Source of the DNA: Serinus canaria
Taxonomy: Eukaryota > Chordata > Aves > Passeriformes > Fringillidae
Assembly: GCF_022539315.1 (NCBI RefSeq)
Contig: NC_066315.1
Location: 122,105,874 to 122,169,873, forward strand
Length of the DNA: 64,000 nt
Direction of reading: 5' to 3'
Below are positions 49,282-62,400 of this stretch, piece after piece. Under the pieces are notes generated by a model. The model was not told the origin of the DNA, made no database searches, and saw only the letters and a program-made list of their open reading frames with translations. Each line of letters begins with the position of its first letter. Within the stretch, counting starts at the first letter, position 1. The position numbers were made by a program, and so were the translations under genes.

Positions 49282-52200
49282 ATATGTGTTTGGTAAAGCA
49301 CAAAAAAGAAACACTTAGTTTTAAGTGCATGAATAATCCTGCAAAAATCAACCTTTTTTTTTTTTTTTCTGAGCTGTGTGATGCAAATAAATGCATGCTT
49401 GTTAAGCCCTGTAATCTTCTTTTTCTATGATACAAACATTTGAACTGTGGGTATTGTTTTCAATTTGCACTTCTAAAACTTTTTTTTTTTTTGACTTTAG
49501 GAATTCTTCAATTTTTCATTACTCAAAGCCAGCTAGAGTTTTTTAAATATAAAATCTACTGCAACTCTAGCTTAGAGAGGTGGAAAAAAAGTAAAAATTA
49601 GTGCTCAATACATGATCTGATTTTTAGAAAGGCTATAAGTGTCTGAGAGAATAGTAAATAATTCAAGTTACCCATCCTCAATTATACAATATTGAAAATA
49701 CTTTTTAATATGAAATATCCATAAGAAGATTCTAGACTTTTGGGCTTAATTCTGATCAGGAGATTGGAGAAGTCTTCTGCAGAGGCTAGATCTTCTTAAA
49801 TTTATGCACAGAAGCTATCACCAGCTTCTATTTCACATGGATCATTTTGGTGTTAGCACATTACAAATAATTAAACCCAATAATTGCTTCAAACTCTACT
49901 CTGGATTTGAAATGAGTCTTCATGTAAACTGTTGCAGAAAAAAAATTAAATTGCTATAACTATTTTGGATAGGAGATGGAGGATAATAGACAACTAAATT
50001 AGACTATAGGCCTATCTGTTCTATAAATGAAGTTAGATAAACTTAATGCTTCTATTTCCGTCATTCTCCCACCTCCCCCTCTTCTCCAGTCACAGATTAT
50101 TTTATATGCTGTTTCCAATTTCTTCTTATAGCGATGTTCTCTGTGCATAAAGTGTTCTCCTTTGTTATGGTAATTTTACATTATGTCTCAAAAAGGATGT
50201 GGACAGTGGATTGGTACAATCTAAAAATTCCAATCAAGGAATAGAATGAAATCATCTTCATTGTTGCCACCCAAGTGATTGTGCTGCATCATCAATTTTT
50301 AATGAGAATAGTAAGGAATAATATCAGTTAATACTGAACAAATCTCACTCAGCAATTTTTGACCATCACAAAAGCTCCTAACTTCAAAAAATATAATTTA
50401 GGAAAAGAGAAGCATGTCACAGTATTTATACATATATTTACATGATAAAGAGAAGAGTAACATAAAATAATGAACATGAAAAGATTTTTCATTCCTATTC
50501 CTAACATTTAAGAATGCTTCTAAGAATGTGGTTATTTTTAAAAACAATTCAGCACTTATTAAAATTAACCATCAAAAAAACTCTCAATAGGAATTTTAAC
50601 TTATTTCAGCCTTGTAAATAAGATATCTATACTTTTTCTCTAACTAGACAGTTTATAGTAGACCGGCTCCTTTAAATTCTCAGGCCAGTATTGAAGAATT
50701 TCTATGAAGCCTGTAAGTGCTTGCACATTTGTAAGACATATATGGATAGCATTTCAATGATATACAAAAAACCCCATTATTTTACATGTGCAAAAAATAG
50801 CCTGATGGGACTGCCAGTCTGTTTGCTATATTTAACAATTAGTTTAAAACACAGTCTCCTTAAGGAGGGCTCCAATTTTCTGTGTGGTTGGTAGATCACT
50901 CATAGCCTCAGGTTAATGAGCTGTAGGTTTTTTCTCTGACCCCTTCCTGAAATGCTTGTAACAGTGCTTGAAGTGTGGTTCTAGGGCTGCTATTATCCAT
51001 CCTGATTTCACATTTTTAATTAGGCCAAAGGTATTCCAATCAAAATGTAAAAATATGAAAACGTTCTGGTATGAGTAGAGTGATAATGATGGTATTCACT
51101 GGCAGTATGATAACAAATGAAACGAGGGAGGGCAACAGTGAAAACACAGATAAGTTTTTGGAATGGTTTTCCAAAAGAGCTCAGCACCAGACACTCCTTA
51201 AATGCTTAATGAAAATGACTGCACTTTTATAAGTCATCAGCATCACCAACAATTTTATTCAAATATGTTAAAGGGAAGAATATTTTGAAAATTTGACCTT
51301 AATTATAGGAATCACTTTTCAAAATCTGACTCAGATAATACCCATACTAGATTTACAAGGCTTTCAGAAATAAATATATAAATAAAACATCTTCAGATTT
51401 TTATTCTCTTAAAAACAAATGTCAGCCTAGCAATTCACAGGAGCATGGTTTTCGTGGCCCTGAGTCCTCAGGGAAGTAAGCTTGGGCAGCACAGCAGTCA
51501 TATCAGTTGGGTCTGATGGGGTTTCTTTGCCATTTATATGTGCACACTCCTAAGAACTTGCAACTGATGGATTTATCAAGAAAATAAGAAGTATCTCTTC
51601 TACCACGTGAGGAGACTGGGGGGTGAAAGGGAGATAGTAGCATATGGAGGTAAGCCAGAGTAAGAGAAGGACATTTAAAGAAGACTTTGAGGTAGGCTTC
51701 TTGCACTTTGACAGTATTTTAAAATACAGATCAAAGAGAGAGTGTAAGTGGGAATTGTTTAGGGAAGATCTGGCCAAAAAAATACGGTGCTACCCAAAAA
51801 ATTTGAATACCTGTATAACTTCCTGGAAAATGTCTTGATATTCAGTGTTTTTTGAGATGCTGATTACTGTTTAAATTAAGTTTCTTTACAATAAATTCCA
51901 GACTGTTTAATGCTAATGTGAAATGCTTCAAAACAATGATGTCTGGGTATTTTGGGTTTTTTTTAATAAAAGAGAATCTACGAGACATATATATGACTAA
52001 TATTTTGCCTGATACTATTTATCAGTGAAGACAGTATTTCAATAATTAGTATGATTATCGTGACAGCCTGTCAAAATGGGTAATCACAAATTTAATGAGG
52101 AATATATGCAGAATTTTGGGGATTCTCCTGGTCCAAAAGTTCCTTTTTTCATCTGACCTTGTTCCACTCTGTTCCCTCCCTTCATTCTAACCCTCTGTCT

Positions 52201-52689
52201 CTCCTTTCCCTTTTTCTTCAGCCTCCTCCTAATTTTCCTTTCATCTGCTCTGTTCCTCCCCCCGCTCAGATGAGGTCTGCTAAGGTGGTTACCATTTTAC
52301 TTCTACATCTGCTTCAAAAGGGATTTCATTTTAACTTAGAGAAAATGCTGGCTATTGTCTTACAATCCATTTGCCACAAAGTTTTAAGAGCCTGGAAAAT
52401 TGAAATACAGCTCTTGATGCACTGAGAAGGTTGTGATTGACTCCTAGTCCTCCACTCCCAGCCCTAGAATTGACTGTAGATAAATGCAGTTCAGCTTGTT
52501 TTGTTCCTGAAATAAGTTTCTACAATGGCACTTGCACCCTGGGACACTTGTTCCCTGGAGGACAGCCTCACTTTACTGAACTACTCTCAGTTCACCAGGC
52601 ACTGGTTCAGTTGTGTCAATTCTGCCTGCATCTGCAATATTTTCAAAGGGTTTGAAGCCTGAGATACTTTAGGAGACTTGAAGGGAGCA
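49282..52689. other. Gene-free stretch, about 3.4 kb
   Basis: T-runs at 49354-49368 and 49480-49492. No exon, LTR or CR1 recognised. Confidence 0.5.
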
Positions 52690-52935
52690 ACCCCTGCACT
52701 TGGCTATCGTATTGCACCAGTGACACATGACACTCTTTGTGTACCTGCCGAGTTCAATATTGTGAAAACTGACACTCTTATTCTTGAAATGGGCCTTTTG
52801 ACTGCTTGAAACCTCCAAGTTGTTAATAGATGTGTTTCTTCCCCAACAGAACTGAATAAACCTCCTTGTTTAACCTCTGTATCCGTTGTGACAGGCTGTG
52901 CTGAGTCCGACGCTGGGCTGTGCTCTGGCACCGGT
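52690..52935 (+). other. Possible fragment of an LTR 3' end
   Basis: CTGAATAAACCTCCTTGTTTAACC followed by a GC-richer segment with retained CpGs (ATCCGTTGTG, GTCCGACGCTG, CACCGGTGC) has the look of a retroviral R-U5 region after a polyadenylation signal. No terminal inverted repeat or target duplication found, so this is a weak call. Confidence 0.25.
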
Positions 52936-55440
52936 GCACCAGAAAAGAAGTGATACAACAGGAACTTAGATGTTTGACTTTGTCCGAGGAAAAAAGCTGT
53001 CCTAGGAGCTACAAAAGCAGGAAAAGCACAGCTTCATAGAATACACTACCTCCCAGAGCAGGAGTTTCAGATTCTTGCCAAAAATAAAAAAAAGAGACAG
53101 TTTTATGTATCTGAACTTATGCAAGCTGAATAAGATGATTTGAGGGATACATGCCTCCACAGACAGGAAGATATTAAATGCCAGTGATATGCAAAACATT
53201 TTTTTTTTATTATCAAAGGCTTTCTAAGTAGCAGAGATATTATCTCAAATTAGACCAGTGGTCTGTTTATTTCATTCTCGATTTCCCCAACTGAGCCAGT
53301 GTTGGGATATTCTAGAAGTGCCACCATAAAATGGCTGGGTAGAATGGCTTATAGAGAAAGCATTTTTTTCAGCTTCCCCTTTTTTCATAGGTTAGCTTAA
53401 TCTTCACAAAGGTACTCAGTAAGATATTTAATAATGTAATTTGGATATTCTTATTGCCTGATGCATGGAACAAATTTTGTGGAGCATTCATGTTTCAATT
53501 ACATACTTTATAAAATTCACTAAGAGGAAGAGAGAGGCACTTTCACACCATAACTGTATTTATGTTTCTATATTATGCTGCCTAGAGAATGATGCTACTG
53601 ATTTTGGAGTCTGATATTTCTTCATAGTTTTATTGTGTTTAAGAATACACCAGTAGATTCTGAAGAAAATTTCTGCATTGTATTGCACACATAAAATTGG
53701 TTGGAAACTGATTTGGTGTTGTACATACAGCAATTTAACCTGATAGAATTGTTTTAAGATGCCTGATCTCAAAGAGAAGCATAAACTCCTTTCCTAGGCC
53801 ACATGCTAGTATCCAATCAAGTACCTGTGGCTTCTGTGTTCCAATGTGTGATCTTTTGCAATCAAAGATTTGCCTCTCAAGGTTATTCTAAACTTTCAGA
53901 ATTTTTGGAAGTGCTGTGTGATGCTTTCACCTGTGACCTATCAGCGCCCAACTAATAAGTTGTTTTAAGACAATTAATTTCCAGTAGCTGAAAATAACAT
54001 ATGCATTTAAGGATAAACATTGTAATTGTGGTAGGAACTATTGTGGCATAGTTAGTTTCACAAAATTTTCAAACAAAATTGAAGAGATTTCTGAATTTAC
54101 AGAACCACAAATGATCCATAAAGCCAAGGTTTTGCTTACTTTGTCAAACAAGTTAACTGAAGATAAATATAGTTTTTCAGTGATGTATAGGAATCATTAC
54201 TACCATTTATCAAAGCTGGTGAGTATATGCAAGTCCACTTAAAATTCTTAATTCTCAGAGATATTTTCTTCTAGTTCAGGGCAATCTTTACTTGTGCTGC
54301 TGCACCTTGCAAGCACAGTCTGCAGCATTCCTGGCAGTCCCATGTGGAACTGGTAAACCTGAGCTCATGAGGAGTATTGAAGGTGAGACTATGGCAGGCA
54401 CTGCCCCTACAGTACCAGATTTTAGTTTTTAAAACAGTCCTGAAATTGGTACAGGAGATGGGTCCTGGGGAAGCTACCTGTGCTCCCACTATGGAAAAGC
54501 ACCTCTAGGGGTGCCTGACACCAGCAGGGCTTCTGAAGAGCTTAGTGTCTGGAGGGAGGACAAGCCCACTAGCCAGCCAACCAACCAGACACATGGAAGA
54601 TAAAGAAGCATCGTAATTTCCAAATCAACCTACATCCTGGAGAATGCTTAAAGTGAGCTAGCAAAGGAAAAATGTTCTTCTGAATCTTCTTTAACTCATT
54701 TTAGTAGTTCCCTGTTTTGGTGAACCTGTACAAAGTGATTCTGATATTGTCAAAATTATGCAATGATTTGAGTTCTAATGCCACCACCATAACACAGCCA
54801 CAAACTGTCTATAAAATTCTGTAGTCCTTTCTACCCATTCTTCAAACTGAGCAAAACTTTGATTAACTCTGTGATATTTTTGCGTTGAATTCTACAGCCT
54901 GATCCTTCTTTCACCATAGTAGATGACTACAGACATCCTTAACACTTTCAAAGTGGCTCTAGTAAACTTCCCCTACATTCTTATAGTAACTAGGCAACAA
55001 ATAGCCTGAAGCAAACTTTATTGGCTGTCTTGCTTCCACAACTGTATTCTAGTTCTTGTTTAAAATTTTTACTCCAAATGGAAATGTGAAGATTTGACTC
55101 TGAGCTAGTCTTCATTTCACATCTGTGACATTCAGAGGAATTTGTAGAGGAAAAAGCATTGAGCAGAGATGCACTGATCCATGCAGACCAGTTGGTAAAT
55201 GGGATGTTTTAATCAGGCTTTGAAAAGTTCTTTGTAAATGTCTAACTTTAAAGGAAAAAAAACTCCAAACAAACCCTAAAAAACTTTTGCCAAAATACAG
55301 CAGTAATATACATAAAACACTGAATACTAACTGTGCAAAGCCTCTTTATTATAAAAAGATATAAAATATTCACAACAAAAGAACATGATAGGAAATAATA
55401 AATAGTAACACAGAATTATCTTACATCTCACACCTTAACA
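52936..55440. other. Gene-free stretch
   Basis: T-run at 53202-53209. 53900-54000 is a repeat-free AT-rich block; nothing else recognised. Confidence 0.5.
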
Positions 55441-55860
55441 CTTGGCTGATTGATTCAGGTACACGGATGCTGGTGTCCATTTCAGAGTGGGTTCTCATTT
55501 GTGTAAAACAACTGGGAAGTGCTGTCTCACTGTGCCTCCAATGGCAGAGCTGCCTGGCCAAACAGTCTCTTCAGATTCACCATCATGTACAACATCATGG
55601 GGCACAGACCAGCAGGGCAGGGGCGCGAGACAGGTCCAAGGTCACTCAGAGAAATCCAGGAAGGTTGAGCCAGGAGCAGGGCTGAGGGACGCAGGCTGGA
55701 TTCAAATGGGATCCTGGGCCGTGGTCAGGAGTTGGGAAGGACCAGGTAGTCCAGGCAGGGTCAGATAGGGCTGCTGGTTGTCTCCAAAGCCTTGAAACTC
55801 TGTAATTGGTCACAGTTTTAGCCCATTGCAGCTGAGAGCCAGGTCTAGTGGACAACCATT
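55441..55860. other. GC-rich block of unknown origin
   Basis: GC-richer than its flanks, with GGGGCGCGAG near 55621 and purine-rich text; overlapping chance frames on both strands. No repeat family recognised. Confidence 0.35.
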
Positions 55861-55935
55861 AATTCCAGGTATGTCACTGTATAAAATATTATCATTAACT
55901 TGAGTGAATGAAATATAATATTAATGATTCAAAGA

Positions 55936-56080
55936 ACATCCCTGGAAGTGCTCAAGGCCAGGCTGGATGGGGCTGTGAGTAGCCTGCTCTGGTGGAAGGT
56001 GTTCCTACCAATTGAAGGGGGCCTGGAACTGGATGACCCTAAAGGTCCCTTCCCCCAAACCATTTCCATGATTCCATGAA
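55936..56080 (+). mobile_element. CR1 LINE 3' tail, severely truncated
   Basis: CATCCCTGGAAGTGCTCAAG, GGCCAGGCTGGATGGGGCT and AAGGTCCCTTCC are standard CR1 3' UTR text, ending in two degenerate 8-mers (TTTCCATGATTCCATG). Only about 145 bases of the element inserted or survived. Confidence 0.93.
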
Positions 56081-59000
56081 CATGTGAATGAGTGTTGTGT
56101 CCCACAAAGAAAGAGTGGTTTAATTGAAGTGCTTGGCCAAAAATGGAAATCTGAATATCCAACAACATACTATAACTCTCATGCAAGTGTCTCAAATATT
56201 CCTGATTATGTTAGGAGAGAGAACAGTGTTTGGACAAGTACCTGGAGACTATAAGTTGAGAAATCAACAACCAGATAGTGAATCCTACAGGAAGATTGCA
56301 CCATACTGGAACAGCAACTACAAGCCCCTACAATGCTCTGACACAGCAGAAACAGCACTGTGTGGCTGTACTTCAGTGAAGGTCTAAAAGAGGTCTAGCT
56401 GGTTTTGGAGTACTATTCAGGAATAAAATTGGCTCTAGCAATTACACATTGAATTGCAATCTGGATTTCATGAACTGTACTGACTAGATCTCCACTGCTT
56501 CTACAAGGAATTAATATGAATAACTCACAGGCAGAGAGCACATCCAGGTTTCTGCAGTTTAGATCTGATTCTGATCACAAACGTCTCCATGTCAGATGAC
56601 AATTTTTCAGGACATGCCCTGAGTACATTATCATCTCCAAGTGGTAAACAGCAAATAATAGCTCAGTGAGAAGAACTGCTTTTTTCTTCAGGTTAGTGAA
56701 TATTATTTGAAGGTGAATTCTTGAATCTGAATGACCTTCAAAAATGAGTATTTTAAATATTCTTGATACCCTGAGTTGGCATATTCCTCCTGAAACAGCA
56801 CCTGTAAAAACAGTGTGTGTTACTAACAAGAACTAGTTTTGAAGTATCTGCCTGCATGTCCACTGAACTGTAAAAAAAGTGAAGAAAACAGAGTTAACCT
56901 AAGTGCTTGATGTGTTGAGATTTTTTCTTAAGTTTCATTAAAAAGCCAGAACCTTGGGTTCTCTAGGTGTGATATGAGGAGGGCCAGAAGGGGCTCGAGG
57001 TAAAAAAAGTATATTTCCTCTAAACACCGTGGGTGGGTGTTTAGCGCAACAGCCTCTGGGGGACAAATGTCTCTTCTTAACTTCTGTTGGCTGGGTCAAA
57101 CTTTCCTTCTGGAGGTGAGGTGAGCAGCTTGCTTGCACACTTGCCCACATCTGGGCATTGTAACTCTTGTTTTCAAATAAACCTAACTTTGAAAAGGCTG
57201 TCCTGATTGCTTGAATTTGTTTTGGACTGGCATTAGTCAAGCATAAAGCTTCCAATCCAGGCACTGCAATCTGATTTGTGACTCAGTCCTAAAAAATCCC
57301 AACAAAACAACAACAAACTACTATTTTATATTTCAGGCAAGTAGTAGCCATTTTAAAAATACATTTTATTCATGCTTAGCTCACTGACTTTCCTTACTGC
57401 TGTCAGATTATTGGGAAAGTGATTTTAGTTTTCCCTGAAGGACTGAATTCAAGTAGTGAGGTTCTAGACTGCCCTGGAGAAAGGGGCAGCAATTATAATT
57501 TCCAAGAGTACATTAGAGTTAGATTATTTTCTGCAGGTGACAAAATGACATCTGTGCTCAGGCTCTTTTTGTCCCTCAGCATAAGATTTTGCCAGAAATT
57601 AAGTGATAGGTGAGATAGATTGAATATAGGTAACAGAAAATAATTTTTTCTGATTTCAGCAATTTTAAATTTCCAAATTATGTCAGTGTTCTAAAGTTAC
57701 AAATAGTTGCATTAATGTGGATTTTCTCAATCTATGGAGTCACAAAATTTTCCATTTCAAAACATCTGACTTGTATGTCAGATAGGAGTGATCAGATGTG
57801 AGTAGACATAATGGGAGTAGGAAAAATGTTCCAGCTGTCAGATTTACATACTCTTGTTTTTAATCAATTTTGGCATGGATTTTTAGGAACTTCGGACACT
57901 TTAACATAGCATCAGTGAAATAGATCCATGTACAATATTGAAGAGTGTTAACCTCCCCCATCAGGAGAGCAGGCTCAAATAATTTGTGATTGAATGTGTT
58001 TTCTGAAAGCCAGTATCTTGTATTAATAAGTGTTTACACATAGCTTCAACTTCTCCATAGTTACACAGAGTATGCAGATTTTGATGTTATCTCTTCATGC
58101 TCTGAGAACTCCTCTGTTTTCTTTTATAGATGTGGACTTAGAAATGTATGGTTCCTATCATTCAAATGACTACTCCAAACAAAAAATCAAAGTAAGATAT
58201 CTAAAATGTCTGTCTTATAAGCACACTGGAAGACTTTGTGACTGTTGAGCATGATCAATTTATAATGTATCTCTATGATCCATGTGATTCTTTTAATACC
58301 ATTTTCACAAATAATTATTGCTTTACTTTGAGGTTTCTGCTGTAGTGACTCTTGGCTGTATCTTCTCTTCTTCTTTTTATAATGCTCAGCAAGACAATTC
58401 TGAATAGCAGCTATGACTTCTTTCCAATTGAACACTGCAGTCAGAAATTCCTGGCTGTTTCTTTTTCTCAGAGATTCAGTAACATACATATAAATGATAG
58501 AATATTAGTGCCCTGAAACAACATCAGAAGTTGCTTTTGACCATCTTTCTTGTTTGCATGGTGTTTAATTGCAAAGTTCATTTGATTTAATAGATATGCT
58601 TTACCACTACAGGCACCTGTTTTGGGTTAGGGACTGACTTCTTCCCAAAATCTTGTCTGGGGCCATTGATACAGGAACTTTTGCATTCCAGGGTCTGCCT
58701 GTGGAGTTGATAAGTGAGCCGCTGATGAGCTACCTTTTCTTCACAAGTGCAATTTTCTCTTGAATGGTTGTTGATTATGAAGAATATCCTCCGCCTTATA
58801 TCATTCAGATAAATGTCTTGTGCAAATAGCTCTTTAAAGCCATATTCCATGTATTGTGCATTTAGCAAAAAGTTACATTTACCACATCCCCTTGCACAAC
58901 ACATTTTGCTGCTTCATCCAGATGCTTTTCTATCCTGAAAGAGCTTTTTAAATAAGTAAATTCAATAAAATCTTTGAAAAATCACCTAGTACTGTTTTGT

Positions 59001-59404
59001 TACTCAATTAAGTATTAGATATTCACATTGAATACTCTGAAATAATTCTAGCCAACAAATTATTACATCTTGAATTATAGTCTGGATTTTGAGAGTGAGA
59101 CAATGTTTGAACAATGATAAAATATTTAATGTTTTCTACAGGGTATTTTGTCAGTGTTTTACTTATTTGGAAACTTTAAAAGATAGGCTTAGTAATGTTG
59201 AATTCTTAGTGCGAGTATTTCTACATTTTTTCAGTCAAAATTCCTGTAGATATTTGTTATTGCATCTAACTGGTTGTGAGTAAATTTTTGGGACATCCAT
59301 GTGTTATTAGAACACTCTGAAAATATTTGTGGAATTTATTTTCTGTAAGAACCATTATATTTAACCCAGAAAGGCAACAAGTATTCCACCCAATTAATTT
59401 AAAA
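56081..59404. other. Gene-free stretch, about 3.3 kb
   Basis: Open frames on the minus strand at 56938-57264 (108 codons), 58187-58489 (100 codons) and 58587-58904 (105 codons) were examined; none contains a domain I recognise. An AATAAACCT at about 57176-57184 is a possible old polyadenylation signal. Confidence 0.45.
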
Positions 59405-59423
59405 TATAATAATAATAATAATA

Positions 59424-59483
<60 letters not shown>

Positions 59484-59499
59484 GTAGTAGTAGTAGTAA
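59405..59499. repeat. (AAT)n microsatellite passing into (AGT)n
   Basis: About 26 AAT-type units with one AGT break near 59426, then five AGT units at 59482-59498. The frames of Asn or Leu runs it generates are artefacts. Confidence 0.97.
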
Positions 59500-62400
59500 A
59501 GCACAATGATGTTCCTTCTCATCTTTAAAGAGCTTTTTACTTTTCAAAAACTGCACAGTCCTGGAAGGAAACACGAAGCCAAAATCTTAATAGCAAAAAT
59601 CTGCAAAGAAATAGGAAACAGTGTTATAGTTTTCAATTATTCTGGGAGAAAAAAGTCTATAAGGATTTGTATAATTCATCTGGCTTTTTAATGACATTTA
59701 ATTGTTTTCATACAGTTTTGTTTTCATGCTGGAAGACTGAGTCACTGCTTATGTTTTGCAAAAACAGAAGCTGATACAATTTGGAAGTACTTTGATTTTC
59801 TATCTTTTAATGTGTTGAGTTTAACATTTTCTTACCAGTAATTTATATTTTCTAAGCATTTTTCTACAAATAGCACAGATTCAACTGATACCTTTCTGAC
59901 AAGAATGAATAGATATATACATTCAGTCACCTGCAAACTAAACAATATTTTCTGATAAAGTTCAAAGGTTCAAATTATTTCCTACACTTCAAGGTCTTTT
60001 CTGGATCACGTGTCCTCTGATTCTGGTTCTCCCCCTTCTTTCCTGCCCCCAGAACTGCCCTGACTGGTCTCTTCCCACATCTTGGTCTCTCATTTCAGCT
60101 CTTATGTGTCATCTTGTCTCCAGCACGCTGTCTCCTGGCCTTCCTCCATGGCATCTACCCACTGGGAGCATCGTTTTGTTTGCTGAAGTGAAAGAGCTTG
60201 CTTTGAACCTTGCACTTGATCCCAGTTGATGATGATGTCTGAGTGTCACCCCTTAGCAGTGCCTTGAAAGGTGGTTACCACGCTCAGCCCCTCCCTCTGT
60301 CGCTTGGTTTTGTTGTTTTTCATCTTGCACCACCCATTATTGCCTCTGCTGTGACATTGCTGCACACTTTTTGTCAGAGATTCAAGAGATCTGTGTTCAG
60401 CATGCAGGGCTGCACAGTTTGGGGTTTTTTTTGTGAACTCAGATAACCCAACAATAAAGCCACACATTTGTTTCACTTGTGCAGATGGATAAGAGGGGAT
60501 CTTGAAAATGAGTTGTTAATTCACACACAGACTGACTATGTCTGAGTATACCTAAAGTGCCCTTTTGGCACTTTTACAAATATTTCTGCATCTTCTCTGT
60601 TTTCATTTATAATGCTGCAACCTTTTTGATCATTCCAGTGTAATGCTACTCTGCATACCCATAAAGCTACCAAGGAAACCCGTGGCACTCAATTCCTACT
60701 GGAAATTCCTCTTCCCTACAGGGAATAAAAAGGTAATTTTGACCAGTTGTGTGAAAGGGCTTTTGGGAGGTGCTGGTTTGTGTCAGTCAGGTGTCCCATA
60801 TTCCACACCCTTAACACAGGAGAGGGAAGCATAATGAACACCTCCAATTCTGGAAGAGACCAACACTCAGAAATACCAGTGACTAAAAATGGGGCAAATG
60901 TCCCATCTCGAGCATGTCTTTTTTGTAAGGACAGATATTGGTGACTTAAGTTCTATTAGATTAGTAGCACTGCAAGAATCTGACCTCAAAGCCAGCTGCA
61001 AATGGTCTGGAGCTTACGAAAATGAAGCTGTGCTATCCTGTTAATGCATTATGTTAGAGTAACACAGGAGAGTTTATGATAAATTTTAGCACATCCATGA
61101 CCTTTGAATTCCAGATGTAGGTTCTGCCTATTATAGGCTGTGACAAATCTTGGGATTTTGACAGAAATAACCACAGGAAAACACGTCTCCTTCATTTACA
61201 AATGAAATGCAAATTCACTTCTGTATTAGTATAAAAGTAGTACATGACAATAACCAGGGTCTTGTGTCAGTTAGGATTCAAATTCCTTTTTCTCCACAAA
61301 GCTGTTTTCAATACAAAAGGACTAGGATATTTGAAATGTAAAATATGAATCCTTAAAATTAAAAAGACAAAATTGCTAATTGAAAAATTTAAAATATTCT
61401 GACAAATAAAGAAAAACAGGGGGAAAGCAATTCACAATGAGAGAGAGGGTGAATGTGAGATTTTTTTTTTTCCTATAAAAGAGAAAGACAAAAAAATTGA
61501 TAATTAATATGAAAGGTATTTGTCTACTGGCATGTTCTTTGTAATGTTTAATATATAAAAATAGTTTTATAAATAAAATGCTATGGGCTTTCATTCAAAT
61601 TGATATTATGTAGATTGCAGGGGTACTGAATGTCCAGCATCAGGTAAGAAATAATGATGGTCAGAGATATCTTGGTATGAATTAAATGTATAGTCTTATT
61701 TTTAAAACAATTGCTGAAGGTACCATACAGCAAGCCAAACACCACACATAGCTAATGTGAAGAGTATTAAAAAAATACAGGAATGGGTTTATTATTTTCT
61801 GTGAAACATTCTCTGGTTTTATAGGCTGGTTTATTTAGGCTCTGCTGTGAAATACCTTAAAAGGTAACACAGTTTTTTGACTACAGCAGTAATTTATTAC
61901 ACCAGTTAATCTTGTAAAATTGCCCTCTGGATGTAATAATTTGTTATTCTTTTATTAGACCTTCTTCTGCATACCATGTTTATCATAAAGATGTCACCAG
62001 TGTGATGCCTAGCAACCAGTACAATGTTCCAGAGGTGTTTGCATACATTTTCCTGAGGGAGAGACCTGCCTCGTCCCTGCTTGGGAGAGCTGTCAGTGTA
62101 TTCTGATGTATGAGGGATAAAAGGAGTCCCTGCTGCAGTCTCCAATAAGCTGAAGTCACAGCCTGAAAGCACTGACTTGGGTATCACTATGCAGTGTTAG
62201 AAAATGTGTCAATTATCAGATGGACTGCCTGAGGGTATCGCCTGGGTCTAGGTCATAAAACCATCAGGACTAAGGGGGGAAAAAAATTGATGAGGAAGTA
62301 AGTTGAATTAATTGATAACTAGGACAACTGTATGTGAAATGTATTCAGCATAATACAGACACAGATATTTTCTCTCTTACGCCTTAAGCTTTCTTCCAGT

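Noticed and set aside
56938..57264. 108-codon minus-strand frame
   Set aside because: No recognisable domain; the plus strand here instead shows a possible AATAAA context, so the region may be noncoding repeat.
59266..59574. Poly-leucine or poly-asparagine frames
   Set aside because: Produced by the (AAT)n tract.
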